Assembly (NCBI GenBank): GCA_028820215.1
Contig: JAPPKD010000134.1
Coordinates: 1 to 11,351 of the forward strand
DNA from: Spirochaetaceae bacterium
GTDB taxonomy: Bacteria; Spirochaetota; Spirochaetia; SZUA-6; Bin103
Reading direction: 5' to 3'
DNA: 11,351 nucleotides
Shown piece by piece: positions 1 through 6,582 of the stretch (position 1 is its first letter; every line of letters begins with the position of its first letter). The notes below the pieces were generated by a model. The model searched no databases. It was not told the origin of the DNA and saw only the letters and a program-made list of their open reading frames with translations. Both the position numbers and the translations under genes were made by a program.

Positions 1-31
1 TTTCTCCCATGCCAACGCCGGTCCGACCCGG

Positions 32-49
32 CCGGTGGGGAAGCTTGAC
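32..49 (+). repeat. 18-bp repeat, left copy (inverted partner at right end)
   Basis: The sequence ccggtggggaagcttgac at this place is repeated exactly, in inverted orientation, as the last 18 bases of the window. The match stops at base 50 on the inner side. On the outer side it cannot be followed because the window ends, while 31 more bases are present here. This fits two copies of a multi-copy repeat or the ends of a mobile element bordering the segment. No transposase is visible. Confidence 0.7.
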
Positions 50-84
50 ATCGATTGACTTCGGCGATGAACTAAGGAGGAGGG
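45..84 (+). promoter_or_regulatory. Possible promoter and ribosome site of the toxin-antitoxin pair
   Basis: A perfect -35 hexamer TTGACA lies at 45-50 and overlaps the end of the 18-bp repeat. The best -10 at 17-bp spacing (68-73, tgaact) is poor. A strong purine run, AGGAGGAGGG, at 75-84 ends 8 bases before the GTG at 93 and decides that start. If the promoter is real, the repeat supplies its -35 box, as some insertion-sequence ends do. Confidence 0.35.
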
Positions 85-92
85 AAGAATCC

Positions 93-314
93 GTGAGCCA
101 GATCACCGCACGGTTGCCGGATGACCTCGTGGGAGCGCTGGACGCTGCCGCCAGGGAGCTCAACCGGAGTCGCGCCGATCTCGTCCGGCAGGCGATAGAA
201 CGATACCTGGAGGACTTCGACGATCTCAGCATAGCCCTGGAACGGTTGCGTGATCCGACCGATCCGGTCCTGGACTGGGATGACGTCAGACGTAACGTTC
301 TCGGTCCGGATTAA
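93..314 (+). CDS. Ribbon-helix-helix (CopG-type) antitoxin
   Basis: This is a predicted 73-residue DNA-binding antitoxin that should neutralise the toxin encoded just downstream and repress the shared promoter as a dimer. The N-terminus QITARLP (residues 3-9) is a typical ribbon-helix-helix beta strand. It is followed by helix DDLVGALDAAARE and the second helix SRADLVRQAIERYL (about 26-39), with an acidic C-terminal tail that would bind the toxin. An ATG at position 9 in the same frame gives 28 extra residues with no family resemblance, whereas GTG 93 has an excellent ribosome site 8 bases upstream, so GTG is chosen. The last 35 bases overlap the toxin gene, the usual organisation of type II pairs. 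The class is clear from the fold pattern; the exact subfamily was not determined. Confidence 0.85.
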   Translation: MSQITARLPDDLVGALDAAARELNRSRADLVRQAIERYLEDFDDLSIALERLRDPTDPVLDWDDVRRNVLGPD

Positions 315-552
315 GGGGAGCGCCGCGAAGGAGCTCGGCCGGATTCCGAATCCCATGCGAGGACGGATCGCGCTGGCGATCGACGCACTGGCCGAGCAGC
401 CGTTCCGGGGGAGCGTGTTGAAGGGAGAGCTTCGCGGCCTTCGCCGGGTGCGCGTCGGCGACTACCGGATCGTGTATGAGGCACAACACGAGGTGCTCGT
501 CGTGCTGGTCGTCCGTATCGTGCACCGGCAGGACGCGTACCGGCAACGCTGA
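280..552 (+). CDS. RelE/ParE-superfamily toxin
   Basis: This 90-residue protein is of the RelE/ParE type II toxin fold, usually a ribosome-dependent mRNA endonuclease (RelE-like) or a gyrase poison (ParE-like). Seen in the sequence: the opening strand FSVRIKGSAAKEL (7-19), helix PMRGRIALAIDAL (25-37), then the core signature RVRVGDYRIVYE (56-67) and the C-terminal strand with R79, H82, R83 and Y87. The basic residues K48, R56, R58, R63 and R79 plus a terminal Tyr favour a RelE-like RNase, but this is inference. ATG 280 gives the normal family length; an earlier ATG at 250 adds ten residues without family resemblance. The gene overlaps its antitoxin by 35 bases and ends 30 bases before the sulfatase. 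Nothing suggests that the pair is inactive. Confidence 0.85.
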   Translation: MTSDVTFSVRIKGSAAKELGRIPNPMRGRIALAIDALAEQPFRGSVLKGELRGLRRVRVGDYRIVYEAQHEVLVVLVVRIVHRQDAYRQR

Positions 553-582
553 GATGTCTGCGGCTCGAAGTGTGATTCGCCG

Positions 583-2028
583 GTGAACGTCGTCTGCATC
601 GTCTCCGATCAGCACAACGCCGAGTTCGCCGGCTGCTACGGGGGCCGGACCAGGACGCCCAATCTGGACCGGCTGGCCGGGGAGGGGGCCCGGTTCGACG
701 CCTGCTGGTGCACATATCCGATCTGCGCACCGTCGCGGGCGAGCTGGTTCGCGGGCCGCTACGCGCACGAGATCGGCTGCTGGGACAACGCGACCCCGTA
801 CGACGGCGGCCGGCCGGACTGGGGCACGTACCTGCGGGACTGCGGCGTGCTGCACGCGGTGACCGGCAAGCTGGACTTCACCGAGCGGGGCACCGCCAGC
901 GTCGAACGGCCGATGACGGTCAAGGTCCGGCGGAACTGGGACGTGACCGGCCTGTTTCGCGACAGCCCGCCGGTGACCCGTCCCGGCTCGGTCGAGCAGT
1001 TCTGGCAGGTGCGGCCCTCCGACGCACCGCACGGCACCGAGGAACGGATCACGCGGGAGGCGGTGCGCTTCCTGGAGTCCGGCCGTCCCGCGGACCGTCC
1101 GTGGGTGCTGGCCGTGCACTATTACAAGCCGCACCCGCCGTGGCGGCCCGATCCCGATCGCTTCCGGCACCACCTCGACCGGGCCATGCCTCTGGCGCCC
1201 AAGTATCTGCAGCGGTTCGAGGACCTCTCCGAGGCCGAACGGGTGCGCAGCCGGTGGACGGCCGGCTATGCCGGCGGGCCGGATGGGATCGTGCGGGCGC
1301 ACTGCGCGTACCACGCGGAGATCGAGGAAGTGGACCGCCACGTCGGCCGCGTGCTCGATGCCGTCCACGCCAACGGCCTGGCCGGCGACACGCTGATCAT
1401 CTACACCTCCGACCACGGCGAGCAGGCGCGAGCCCATGGTGCGTGGGGAAAGATCTCGATGTACGAGGACAGCCTGCGGGTGCCCCTGCTGATCCGCGGG
1501 CCGGGCGTGGCTGCCGGGCGCGTCTGCCGGCAGCCCGTCTCGCTGCTCGACCTGTACCCGACGATCGGCCAGGCGGTGGGCGTGCGCCCGCCCGGCTTCG
1601 CGCGCGGGGCGTCATTGCTCGCCCTGACCGGAGGCCGCAACGACGCCACGTCGCGGCCGGATCACGCGATCGCGGAGTGTCACATGTTTCCCCGCGCCGC
1701 ATCCTTCGCGGTTCGCCAGGGTGACTGGAAGCTCATCGAGACCCTGGGATCCGTGCCGCTTCTGTTCAATCTCGCCGAGGATCCGGGCGAGATGAACGAC
1801 CTTGCCGGTGCCGGCGGGGTTGCCGCGGACGCGCTCGACCGCATGCGGCAGAGACTCCATGACCTCTGCGACCCGCACGCCGTGGACCGGCATGCTCGCC
1901 AGGACCAGCGGGCACGCATCGAGCAACTCACCGCGAGCGGCCGGCTGCAGCAGGAGTTGACCAAGCGCGGCTTCCCGGCGTCCACGTCTCGCCTGATCGT
2001 CGATCCGCACGCGTCGCCTGCCTCATGA
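583..2028 (+). CDS. S1-family sulfatase (formylglycine-dependent)
   Basis: This predicted enzyme of 481 residues hydrolyses a sulfate ester. It has the alkaline-phosphatase-like fold with a Ca2+ site. It opens directly with the first core strand, VVCIVSDQHN, with metal-ligand candidate D9. The formylglycine motif C48-A-P-S-R52 is complete. Further active-site elements are T-G-K96, H179 and H184 in HYYKPHPPW, D277-H278 in SDHGEQ, and K290 in GAWGK. The C-terminal part (about 370-410) has the sulfatase DWKLIE and DPGEMNDLA segments. No signal peptide is visible, so a cytoplasmic enzyme is likely, acting on an imported sulfated substrate. The substrate cannot be named from sequence; choline-sulfatase-like and glycan sulfatases share these motifs. 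GTG 583 is the start because the core strand begins there, although its ribosome site is weak. No formylglycine-generating enzyme lies in the window. Confidence 0.92.
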   Translation: MNVVCIVSDQHNAEFAGCYGGRTRTPNLDRLAGEGARFDACWCTYPICAPSRASWFAGRYAHEIGCWDNATPYDGGRPDWGTYLRDCGVLHAVTGKLDFTERGTASVERPMTVKVRRNWDVTGLFRDSPPVTRPGSVEQFWQVRPSDAPHGTEERITREAVRFLESGRPADRPWVLAVHYYKPHPPWRPDPDRFRHHLDRAMPLAPKYLQRFEDLSEAERVRSRWTAGYAGGPDGIVRAHCAYHAEIEEVDRHVGRVLDAVHANGLAGDTLIIYTSDHGEQARAHGAWGKISMYEDSLRVPLLIRGPGVAAGRVCRQPVSLLDLYPTIGQAVGVRPPGFARGASLLALTGGRNDATSRPDHAIAECHMFPRAASFAVRQGDWKLIETLGSVPLLFNLAEDPGEMNDLAGAGGVAADALDRMRQRLHDLCDPHAVDRHARQDQRARIEQLTASGRLQQELTKRGFPASTSRLIVDPHASPAS

Positions 2029-2064
2029 CCGGTGTTCGTCGTCAGTGCAGGTGCTGCGGCATCA

Positions 2065-2095
2065 TCGACATCATGTGAGACTCCGATATGATGTC
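2065..2095 (+). promoter_or_regulatory. Promoter with overlapping palindromic operator-like site
   Basis: TCGACA at 2065-2070 and TATGAT at 2087-2092 each match the sigma-70 consensus at five of six bases, with a 16-bp spacer. An exact inverted repeat, gacatcat (2067-2074) and atgatgtc (2088-2095) with a 13-base loop, overlaps both boxes. This is the arrangement expected for an autoregulated antitoxin promoter. The antitoxin it once served is a remnant, so the promoter now probably drives the two dioxygenase genes. Confidence 0.5.
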
Positions 2096-2098
2096 ATG

Positions 2099-2187
2099 AT
2101 GCGCAAACGCTCACCATCGACGACGACATCGCTGCCCGGATCGAAGAGAAGCGGCGAAAGGAACTCGAGGTGGACGAGCGATTGTGA
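2099..2187 (+). pseudogene. VapB-like antitoxin remnant (frameshifted, truncated)
   Basis: From about 2110 one frame reads T-L-T-I-D-D-D-I-A-A-R-I-E-E-K-R-R-K, which is the N-terminal strand and first helix of the VapB-type ribbon-helix-helix antitoxins (usual opening M-R-T-T-L-T-I-D-D). The ATG at 2099 with its codon CGC lies in the wrong frame, as if one base had been lost near 2105. The reading frame stops at TGA 2185-2187 after about 29 residues, far short of the usual 65-85. No PIN-domain toxin follows; instead the dioxygenase GTG (2184) overlaps this stop. Likely a decayed toxin-antitoxin locus. Confidence 0.55.
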
Positions 2188-2993
2188 CGGATGAAGAGCG
2201 GTACCGCTTCGACCTGCAGGGCTTCCTGCTGGTCTCCGGCGCGCTCGGCGCCGCGGAGGTCGATGCCTGCAATCGAGCCATCGACGCGGTCGCCGGCACG
2301 CCTGCGGCGGCCACGGGCTTGCTGGGCTGGCCCGATCCGTACCGGGAGCCGTTTCGCCGACTGCTGGTCCATCCGGCCGTGGTGGCGCGGCTGAACGAGC
2401 TGTGCGGCGTGCGCTTCCGGCTGGACCACGGCCCGCGGCTGCTCGCCGGCGCCGAACAGACCGAATCCGGGCTGCAGGGAGGCGGGGAGCCGTTCTCGCC
2501 CGCCGCGTGGTACCACCAGCAGAATGGCCGCATCTTCGCGAGCGCCGTGACCGCGGCGTGGCAGTTGGCGGGCGACGGCGGCCTGTGCGTGGTGCCGGGC
2601 AGCCACAAGGCCGTGGAGCCCGCGCCCGCGGGCGTGAGGGCCGGCGGCGATCGTGACGCAGCCATGGACGTGGTCCGGGAGCTGCCGACGCGTGCCGGAG
2701 ACCTGGTGCTGTTCGCAGAGACCATCACCCGCGGCCCGCGGCCGGGGAGCGGGGAGGACGACCGGCGGATCGTGCAGTACACCTATACGGGCGGAGCGGT
2801 GATCGCTCACGCCGGCCGCGCCTTCCTGCCGGAGGAAGTCTGGGGCGACTGGACACGCGTGCTGACACCCGAGCAGCGTGCCGTGCTGCACGGGCCGGGC
2901 GTGGATGCGTCCGGCCGCCGGCCGTTCCTGGAGTCGGACGGCGACGCAGCGCGGGTGCGTGCCGGCGGAGCGTTGGAGGGCGGGACTGAATGA
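2184..2993 (+). CDS. Phytanoyl-CoA dioxygenase (PhyH)-like protein, distal His lost
   Basis: This is a 269-residue PhyH-like protein of the Fe(II)/2-oxoglutarate oxygenase superfamily (double-stranded beta helix), a tandem paralogue of the next gene. Shared landmarks are the N-terminal RYRFDLQGFLLVSGAL, RLDHGP, the Y110-H111-Q-Q-N-G segment, GDGGLCVVPGSHK, R194-R195 (probable 2-oxoglutarate binding) and TPEQRAVLHGPG near the C-terminus. The distal iron-binding His of the partner's T-H-G-T-L-P-W motif is replaced by Arg (T-R183-G-P-R-P), and a four-residue element before GDGG is missing. It may therefore be inactive, non-hydroxylating, or a partner subunit of the second protein. The GTG start overlaps the stop of the VapB remnant, with a GAGGTGG ribosome site about 9 bases upstream. 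Its stop overlaps the next start as ATGA, indicating translational coupling. The substrate is unknown. Confidence 0.85.
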   Translation: MTDEERYRFDLQGFLLVSGALGAAEVDACNRAIDAVAGTPAAATGLLGWPDPYREPFRRLLVHPAVVARLNELCGVRFRLDHGPRLLAGAEQTESGLQGGGEPFSPAAWYHQQNGRIFASAVTAAWQLAGDGGLCVVPGSHKAVEPAPAGVRAGGDRDAAMDVVRELPTRAGDLVLFAETITRGPRPGSGEDDRRIVQYTYTGGAVIAHAGRAFLPEEVWGDWTRVLTPEQRAVLHGPGVDASGRRPFLESDGDAARVRAGGALEGGTE

Positions 2994-3859
2994 CCGACCG
3001 GGAACGCTATTTCTGGGACCTTTCAGGCTACCTGATCCTGCGGGGCGTGCTCGACTCGGCGGAGATCGCTGCGGCCAACGCCGCGATCGACCACTACGCC
3101 GGCAGCATCAAGCGGGGGGCGGACAACACGCTTGCCAGGGATTCGCGCAGCCTGCGCGGCAGCGGCCGGCCGACCCTGCACGGGCTGTTGCGGCTGGAGC
3201 CCCCGCACTGCGAGCCGTTCCGCCGCATGCTGGCCCACCCCGCGGTGGTGATGCGCCTGAACGCGATGTGTCAGCCGGGGTTTCGACTCGACCACGGGCC
3301 GCTGTTGATCGCCGGGGTAAAGGGCACCGAAGGGTTCACCCTGCACGGCGAGGGCGAGCCGTTCCGGCCGTGGGTCGGCTATCACGGCCGGAACGGCGCC
3401 GGCTACTGCGCGGGGGTGACGGTCACCTGGCAGCTCCGCGACGTGGCCGCCGGCGACGGCGGCTTCGCCTGCGTGCCGGGCAGCCACAAGTCCCGCTATC
3501 CGAAGCCGGACGGGGTGCGCACCGCCGACGACCACCGCGGCACCGTCGTGCAGCCGGCCATGCGCGCCGGCGACGTGCTGTTCTTCATGGACGGCGCACT
3601 CACGCACGGTACGCTGCCGTGGCGCGGCGCCGGCGAGCGGCGCTCGATCCTGTTCAAGTACGCGTCCCGGTGCGCGGTCCGCCAATGGCCGGATCCGGTG
3701 CAGGTCGAGCCCGAGTCCTTCTGGGATCCCGCGTTCGTGGACGGGATGACCCCGGAGCAGCGGGCGGTCATGTACGGGCCCACGTCCGGCCGGACCGATC
3801 TGGTTCCGGCGCTGACCGTCGACGCCGACGGCACGGTCAGCGTCGTGCCTCAGCGGTAG
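2990..3859 (+). CDS. Phytanoyl-CoA dioxygenase (PhyH)-like oxygenase
   Basis: This predicted Fe(II)/2-oxoglutarate-dependent oxygenase has 289 residues. Landmarks are RYFWDLSGYLILRGVL at the N-terminus, RLDHGPLLIAG, G-Y131-H132-G-R-N-G (candidate proximal His), TWQLRDVAAGDGGFACVPG, then T-H206-G-T-L-P-W (candidate distal His) and E-R217-R218-S-I-L (candidate 2-oxoglutarate Arg). The position two residues after H132 is Arg rather than the Asp of the textbook H-x-D triad, so the metal site may be built differently in this subfamily. The C-terminus carries TPEQRAVMYGP and a VDADGT tail, which is repeated in a remnant near 9200. The start ATG sits in an ATGA overlap with the preceding paralogue, so the two are surely co-translated. 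It ends 20 bases from the convergent regulator gene. The substrate is unknown; such proteins often oxidise small hydrophobic or amine-type metabolites. Confidence 0.88.
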   Translation: MTDRERYFWDLSGYLILRGVLDSAEIAAANAAIDHYAGSIKRGADNTLARDSRSLRGSGRPTLHGLLRLEPPHCEPFRRMLAHPAVVMRLNAMCQPGFRLDHGPLLIAGVKGTEGFTLHGEGEPFRPWVGYHGRNGAGYCAGVTVTWQLRDVAAGDGGFACVPGSHKSRYPKPDGVRTADDHRGTVVQPAMRAGDVLFFMDGALTHGTLPWRGAGERRSILFKYASRCAVRQWPDPVQVEPESFWDPAFVDGMTPEQRAVMYGPTSGRTDLVPALTVDADGTVSVVPQR

Positions 3860-3879
3860 CGCCGGCAAGACCGAGGACG

Positions 3880-4548
3880 CTACGGGTTCGGCTCCATCGG
3901 CTTGGGCATGCGGTAGCCGGCGCCGCGGACGTTGAAGATCCAGCTTGGCGCGGTCGCGTCCTCGCCGAGCTTGGTGCGAAGCTTCTTCACGAAGTTGCGC
4001 ACCAGGTTGGCGTTCCCGGTCTTCTTCCCGCTCCAGCCGTGGCGCAGCAGCGCCTCGTAGGTCGTGACCCGGCCCGCGTTGCGCGACAGCAGCCTCATGA
4101 TCTCGTACTCGGTCGGCGTCAGCGGGACCTCGCGCCCGGCCACCGTGACCCGCCGGTCCTCGTAGTGGATGGCAAGCTCTCCGAGCACGAACGGCTCCGG
4201 GTCGGCGTGCCGGCGCAGCGCGGCCTGCACCCGCGCCGTGAGCTCCGTGGCCGAGAACGGCTTGACGATGTAGTCGATGGCGCCGCTTTCCAGCGCCCGC
4301 GCGATGGTCTCGTCGCGTCCGTAGCCGGAGATGAAGACCACCGGCAGGTCGGCGAGATCGGGCACGCTCTGCATCAGCTCGATGCCGTCGGTGCCGGGCA
4401 GCATCAGGTCCAGCAGGACAAGGTGCGGCTCCTCGGAGCGGATGATCCGGGCCAGATCTGCGGGGTCACCGGTCACCAGCGGCGTGTAGCCGGCGGCCGC
4501 CAGCGCGTCGCGCACGTAGCGCAGCGTGTGAGGGTCGTCGTCCACCAC
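3880..4548 (-). CDS. REC-winged-helix output half of hybrid regulator, copy 1 (artificially separated)
   Basis: This is the receiver plus OmpR/PhoB-type DNA-binding part of a hybrid regulator. The receiver shows the acidic pair in V-D-D-D-P, phosphoacceptor D47 in L-L-D-L-M-L-P, the S-G-Y-G-R-D switch segment and K-P-F. The winged helix (about 115-218) has LTPTEYEIMRLL, recognition helix NLVRNFVKKLRTKLG and the wing I-F-N-V-R-G-A-G-Y-R. The open frame starts at a GTG inside the first receiver strand. Reading upstream to about 4608 the frame continues P-D-L-Q-E-P-T-R-V-L-V, matching the linker-receiver join of the intact paralogue at 6583-8946. This is therefore not a separate response regulator but the C-terminal part of the kinase gene upstream, cut off by the G/C tract at 4608-4808. 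Half of it is base-identical to the paralogue. Confidence 0.85.
   Translation of the reverse strand: MVDDDPHTLRYVRDALAAAGYTPLVTGDPADLARIIRSEEPHLVLLDLMLPGTDGIELMQSVPDLADLPVVFISGYGRDETIARALESGAIDYIVKPFSATELTARVQAALRRHADPEPFVLGELAIHYEDRRVTVAGREVPLTPTEYEIMRLLSRNAGRVTTYEALLRHGWSGKKTGNANLVRNFVKKLRTKLGEDATAPSWIFNVRGAGYRMPKPMEPNP
4148..4356 (-). repeat. 209-bp perfect repeat, copy in regulator 1
   Basis: These bases are identical to 6851-7059 with no mismatch, checked line by line. The block covers the second half of the receiver and the beginning of the winged helix. Mismatches resume at once on both sides (g4147 versus a6850; a4357 versus c7060), while the rest of the two genes differs at many positions. 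This is a gene-conversion signature. Confidence 0.9.
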
Positions 4549-6406
4549 CAGGACGCGAGTCGGCTCCTGCAGGTCCGGTGGCGCGCCCCGCAGGCGCAGG
4601 CCGGGTACGGCCGCGGGGGGGGGGCCCCCCCCCCCCCCCCGGGAGGGGGGGCCGGGGGGGGGCGGCCCGGCCCCCCCCGGGGGGGGGGGGGGCCCCCGGG
4701 GGCCCGCGGGGCCCCCCGGGCCGGGCCCCCCCCGCCCCCGCCGGGCCGGGGGGCGCCCCCCCCCGCCCCGGGCGGGCCCCGCCCGCGGGCCGGGCCCCGC
4801 CCGCCGGCAGCGTGAAGGTGATCCGCGTGCCTTGGCCGACTCCGCCGCTGTGGACGTGGATTCGGCCCCCGTGCGCCTCCACCAGGCCCTTGCAGATGAT
4901 CAGCCCGAGACCGGTCCCACTTACATCGCGCGCACCCGCCCCGCCGGCACGGCCGGCGTGCTTGCGGAACAGGTACGGCATCCGCTCGGGGGCCACTCCC
5001 CGGCCTTCATCCGCGACCGAGATCGCGACCTGGACGCCGGCACCCTGCGCTTCGACACGGATCGGGAAGGACTCCGGCGAGTACTCGGCGGCGTTGGAGA
5101 GGAGGTTGTTGAGCACCTGCTCGATGCGTCTGCGGTCGGCCATCACCGGGGGAAGGTCCGGCGGCAGGTCGATGAACACGGTATGCCGACCGCCGCCGGA
5201 CAGGAACGTGTTGCGCGCCCGGTCCACCAGGGCAGCCAGTTCCGAGGGCTCGGGCGAGACCGAGAGCGTGCCCGCCTCGATGCGCCCAGCATCGAGCAGA
5301 TCGCTGATCAGGTTGCGCATGTGTTCGGCCTGTTCCTGGATGATGCGGTGGAACTCGCGCATCTCGGCCGGATCGAGCTCCGGTCCGGCTTCCAGCAGCG
5401 TGTCCACCGAGCCCCTGATGGAAGTAAGCGGCGCGCGCAACTCGTGGCTCACCAGTTCGAGGAACTCGGCGCGCAGCCGTTCCAGCTCGTCGAGCGGGGC
5501 CAAGTCCTGCAGAGTGACCACCAACGATGCGATCGCGCCGTCCTCGGAGCGGATCGGCGTCGCGTTGACCAGGGTCCTGGCGCTGCGCCCGTCGGGAACC
5601 GAGAACACGATCTCCTCGGCGCGGACCGTCTCGCCGTTGCCGAGGTGCGCAGCCGGCGGGAACTCGGCCAGGGGGACTTCACGCCCGTCGGCACGCTGGA
5701 GGGTGATCACGTCCTGCAACTCTTCCAGCGGGCGGCCTGCCGTGCGCAGGGGCTCCATGATGCGCCGCGCCTCGCGATTGAACGACACCGCCCGGCCGGC
5801 CGCGGCATCCATTACCACGACGCCGACCGGAGAGGTCTCCACCAAGGCCTCCAGGTCGGCCCGCGCGCGCCGCTCGTCGCGGTAGGTGCGGGCGTTGGCG
5901 ATCGCCGTCGCCGCCAGCGAGGCGAACAGCACCAGCACCTCCTCGTCCTCGTCCGTGAACTCCGGCGCGCTCTCCTTCTCCAAGAGGAACACGTTGCCGA
6001 CCTGCGCGCCGCGGTGGCGCAGCATCGCGCCCTGGAAGGTCTTCCACCGGATCAGGTCGGGGTTGAGGCGGCGCGAGCGGACGAAGGCGGGCAGGTCGGT
6101 CAGGCGTATCGGTCCCGACAGGTCGCGGAAGTGCTCCCAGAGCTTTGGCCCTTCCGGCCACGTCAGGAACGAGGTGTGCTCTTCGGCGGTGAAGCCCGAG
6201 CTGAGGAAGTCCTGCACTCCGCCCGCCTGGTCGAGGGTGGTGATCACGCCGCAACGGGCGCCGGTGAGCACCCGGGCGCTGTCGACCACCTCCTGCAGCA
6301 CGGTGGTCAGGTCGAGGGTCGCGTTGATGCGCAGGACCGCCGCGTTGAACGCGGCGATGCGCTCGCGCAGTGTCCGGGGCTTCTGCGTCAGGTCGTCGGT
6401 GTTCAC
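4466..6406 (-). CDS. GAF-PAS sensor histidine kinase, N-terminal part of hybrid regulator copy 1
   Basis: This is a cytoplasmic sensor kinase; no membrane segment or signal peptide is seen. Order: GAF about 25-170 (VLQEVVDSARVLTGARCGVI to VLFASLAATAIANAR), PAS about 180-295, HisKA with phosphorylated H321 in S-H-E-L-R-A-P-L-T-S, and HATPase with the N box N-N-L-L-S-N-A-A (about 435), the D-E-G-R-G box and G-T-G-L-G-L (about 499). It ends with F-T-L-P at about 533 (base 4806). Everything beyond that in the open frame (4466-4806) is translation of the G/C tract and of the receiver in a wrong frame, so it is not real protein. It is collinear with the intact paralogue from start to H321 without an indel. 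GTG 6406 has GGAGGAAGGGA upstream, the same context as in the paralogue. The true product is probably one hybrid protein covering 3880-6406. Confidence 0.85.
   Translation of the reverse strand: MNTDDLTQKPRTLRERIAAFNAAVLRINATLDLTTVLQEVVDSARVLTGARCGVITTLDQAGGVQDFLSSGFTAEEHTSFLTWPEGPKLWEHFRDLSGPIRLTDLPAFVRSRRLNPDLIRWKTFQGAMLRHRGAQVGNVFLLEKESAPEFTDEDEEVLVLFASLAATAIANARTYRDERRARADLEALVETSPVGVVVMDAAAGRAVSFNREARRIMEPLRTAGRPLEELQDVITLQRADGREVPLAEFPPAAHLGNGETVRAEEIVFSVPDGRSARTLVNATPIRSEDGAIASLVVTLQDLAPLDELERLRAEFLELVSHELRAPLTSIRGSVDTLLEAGPELDPAEMREFHRIIQEQAEHMRNLISDLLDAGRIEAGTLSVSPEPSELAALVDRARNTFLSGGGRHTVFIDLPPDLPPVMADRRRIEQVLNNLLSNAAEYSPESFPIRVEAQGAGVQVAISVADEGRGVAPERMPYLFRKHAGRAGGAGARDVSGTGLGLIICKGLVEAHGGRIHVHSGGVGQGTRITFTLPAGGARPAGGARPGRGGAPPGPAGAGGARPGGPRGPPGAPPPPGGGRAAPPRPPLPGGGGGPPPRGRTRPAPAGRATGPAGADSRPGGGRRPSHAALRARRAGGRRLHAAGDR
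4608..4808. other. 201-bp G/C-only tract, probable sequence artefact inside regulator copy 1
   Basis: All 201 bases except one A at 4644 are G or C, mostly in homopolymer runs of up to sixteen C. No codon structure is visible, and all frames are open simply because stop codons need A and T. It sits exactly where the paralogue has an ordinary linker between the HATPase and receiver domains. Copy 1 is 163 bases longer than copy 2 from start to stop, and 163 is not a multiple of three, so the tract also breaks the frame. The best explanation is low-quality or mis-assembled sequence; a real insertion is less likely. Confidence 0.8.
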
Positions 6407-6467
6407 CGGTGGTCCCTTCCTCCCGCGTCCGCGCCCGACGCTGCCGTCGCGAAGACGGGATCAGCAC

Positions 6468-6499
6468 ATAGGTTTCTCTGAGGATACCTATTATGTCAA
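6468..6499 (-). promoter_or_regulatory. Possible promoter/operator of regulator copy 1
   Basis: On the minus strand a perfect -35 hexamer TTGACA lies at 6499-6494, about 90 bases before the GTG start. An inverted repeat ATAGGT-N12-ACCTAT (6468-6473 and 6486-6491) lies directly downstream, where the -10 box would be expected. No good -10 is found at 16-18 bp spacing. The palindrome is absent at the matching place upstream of copy 2, where the hexamer is TTGACG, so if functional it is specific to copy 1. Confidence 0.3.
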
Positions 6500-6527
6500 T
6501 ACGGATGCTAATCGTTTACGCAAGGTG
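6477..6527 (+). repeat. 51-bp conserved block upstream of regulator 1 (pairs with 9018-9068)
   Basis: This block aligns without gaps to 9018-9068, including the 14-base identity gtcaatacggatgc (6495-6508) and the shared tcgttta and caaggt. In one plus-strand frame it reads S-E-D-T-Y-Y-V-N-T-D-A-N-R-L-R-K-V; the other copy reads S-R-D-I-Y-G-V-N-T-D-A-R-R-L-Y-K-V. Three of the codon differences are synonymous. It may be a duplicated regulatory region or the remnant of a coding sequence. Confidence 0.6.
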
Positions 6528-6582
6528 GCGGTGCGCAAGGTGATGACGGTGTGCGAGGAAGCGGCCGGCCGACGGCGGGGCG

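Noticed and set aside
9..92. Upstream ATG giving the antitoxin 28 extra N-terminal residues.
   Set aside because: The added residues do not fit the fold, and GTG 93 has a strong, well-spaced ribosome site.
286..1437. 383-codon minus-strand open frame opposite the toxin and sulfatase.
   Set aside because: It lies antisense to two well-supported genes and shows no recognisable domain.
3860..3879. Possible bidirectional terminator between PhyH2 and regulator 1.
   Set aside because: The 20-base gap has no clear stem-loop or T-run.
4608..4808. The G/C tract as a real Pro/Gly/Arg-rich linker protein segment.
   Set aside because: It has no codon structure, breaks the frame, and has no equivalent in the paralogue.
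2878..4815. A 645-codon plus-strand open frame running from PhyH into the G/C tract.
   Set aside because: It is a wrong-frame shadow of PhyH and an antisense shadow of the receiver, kept open by the tract, which cannot contain stop codons.
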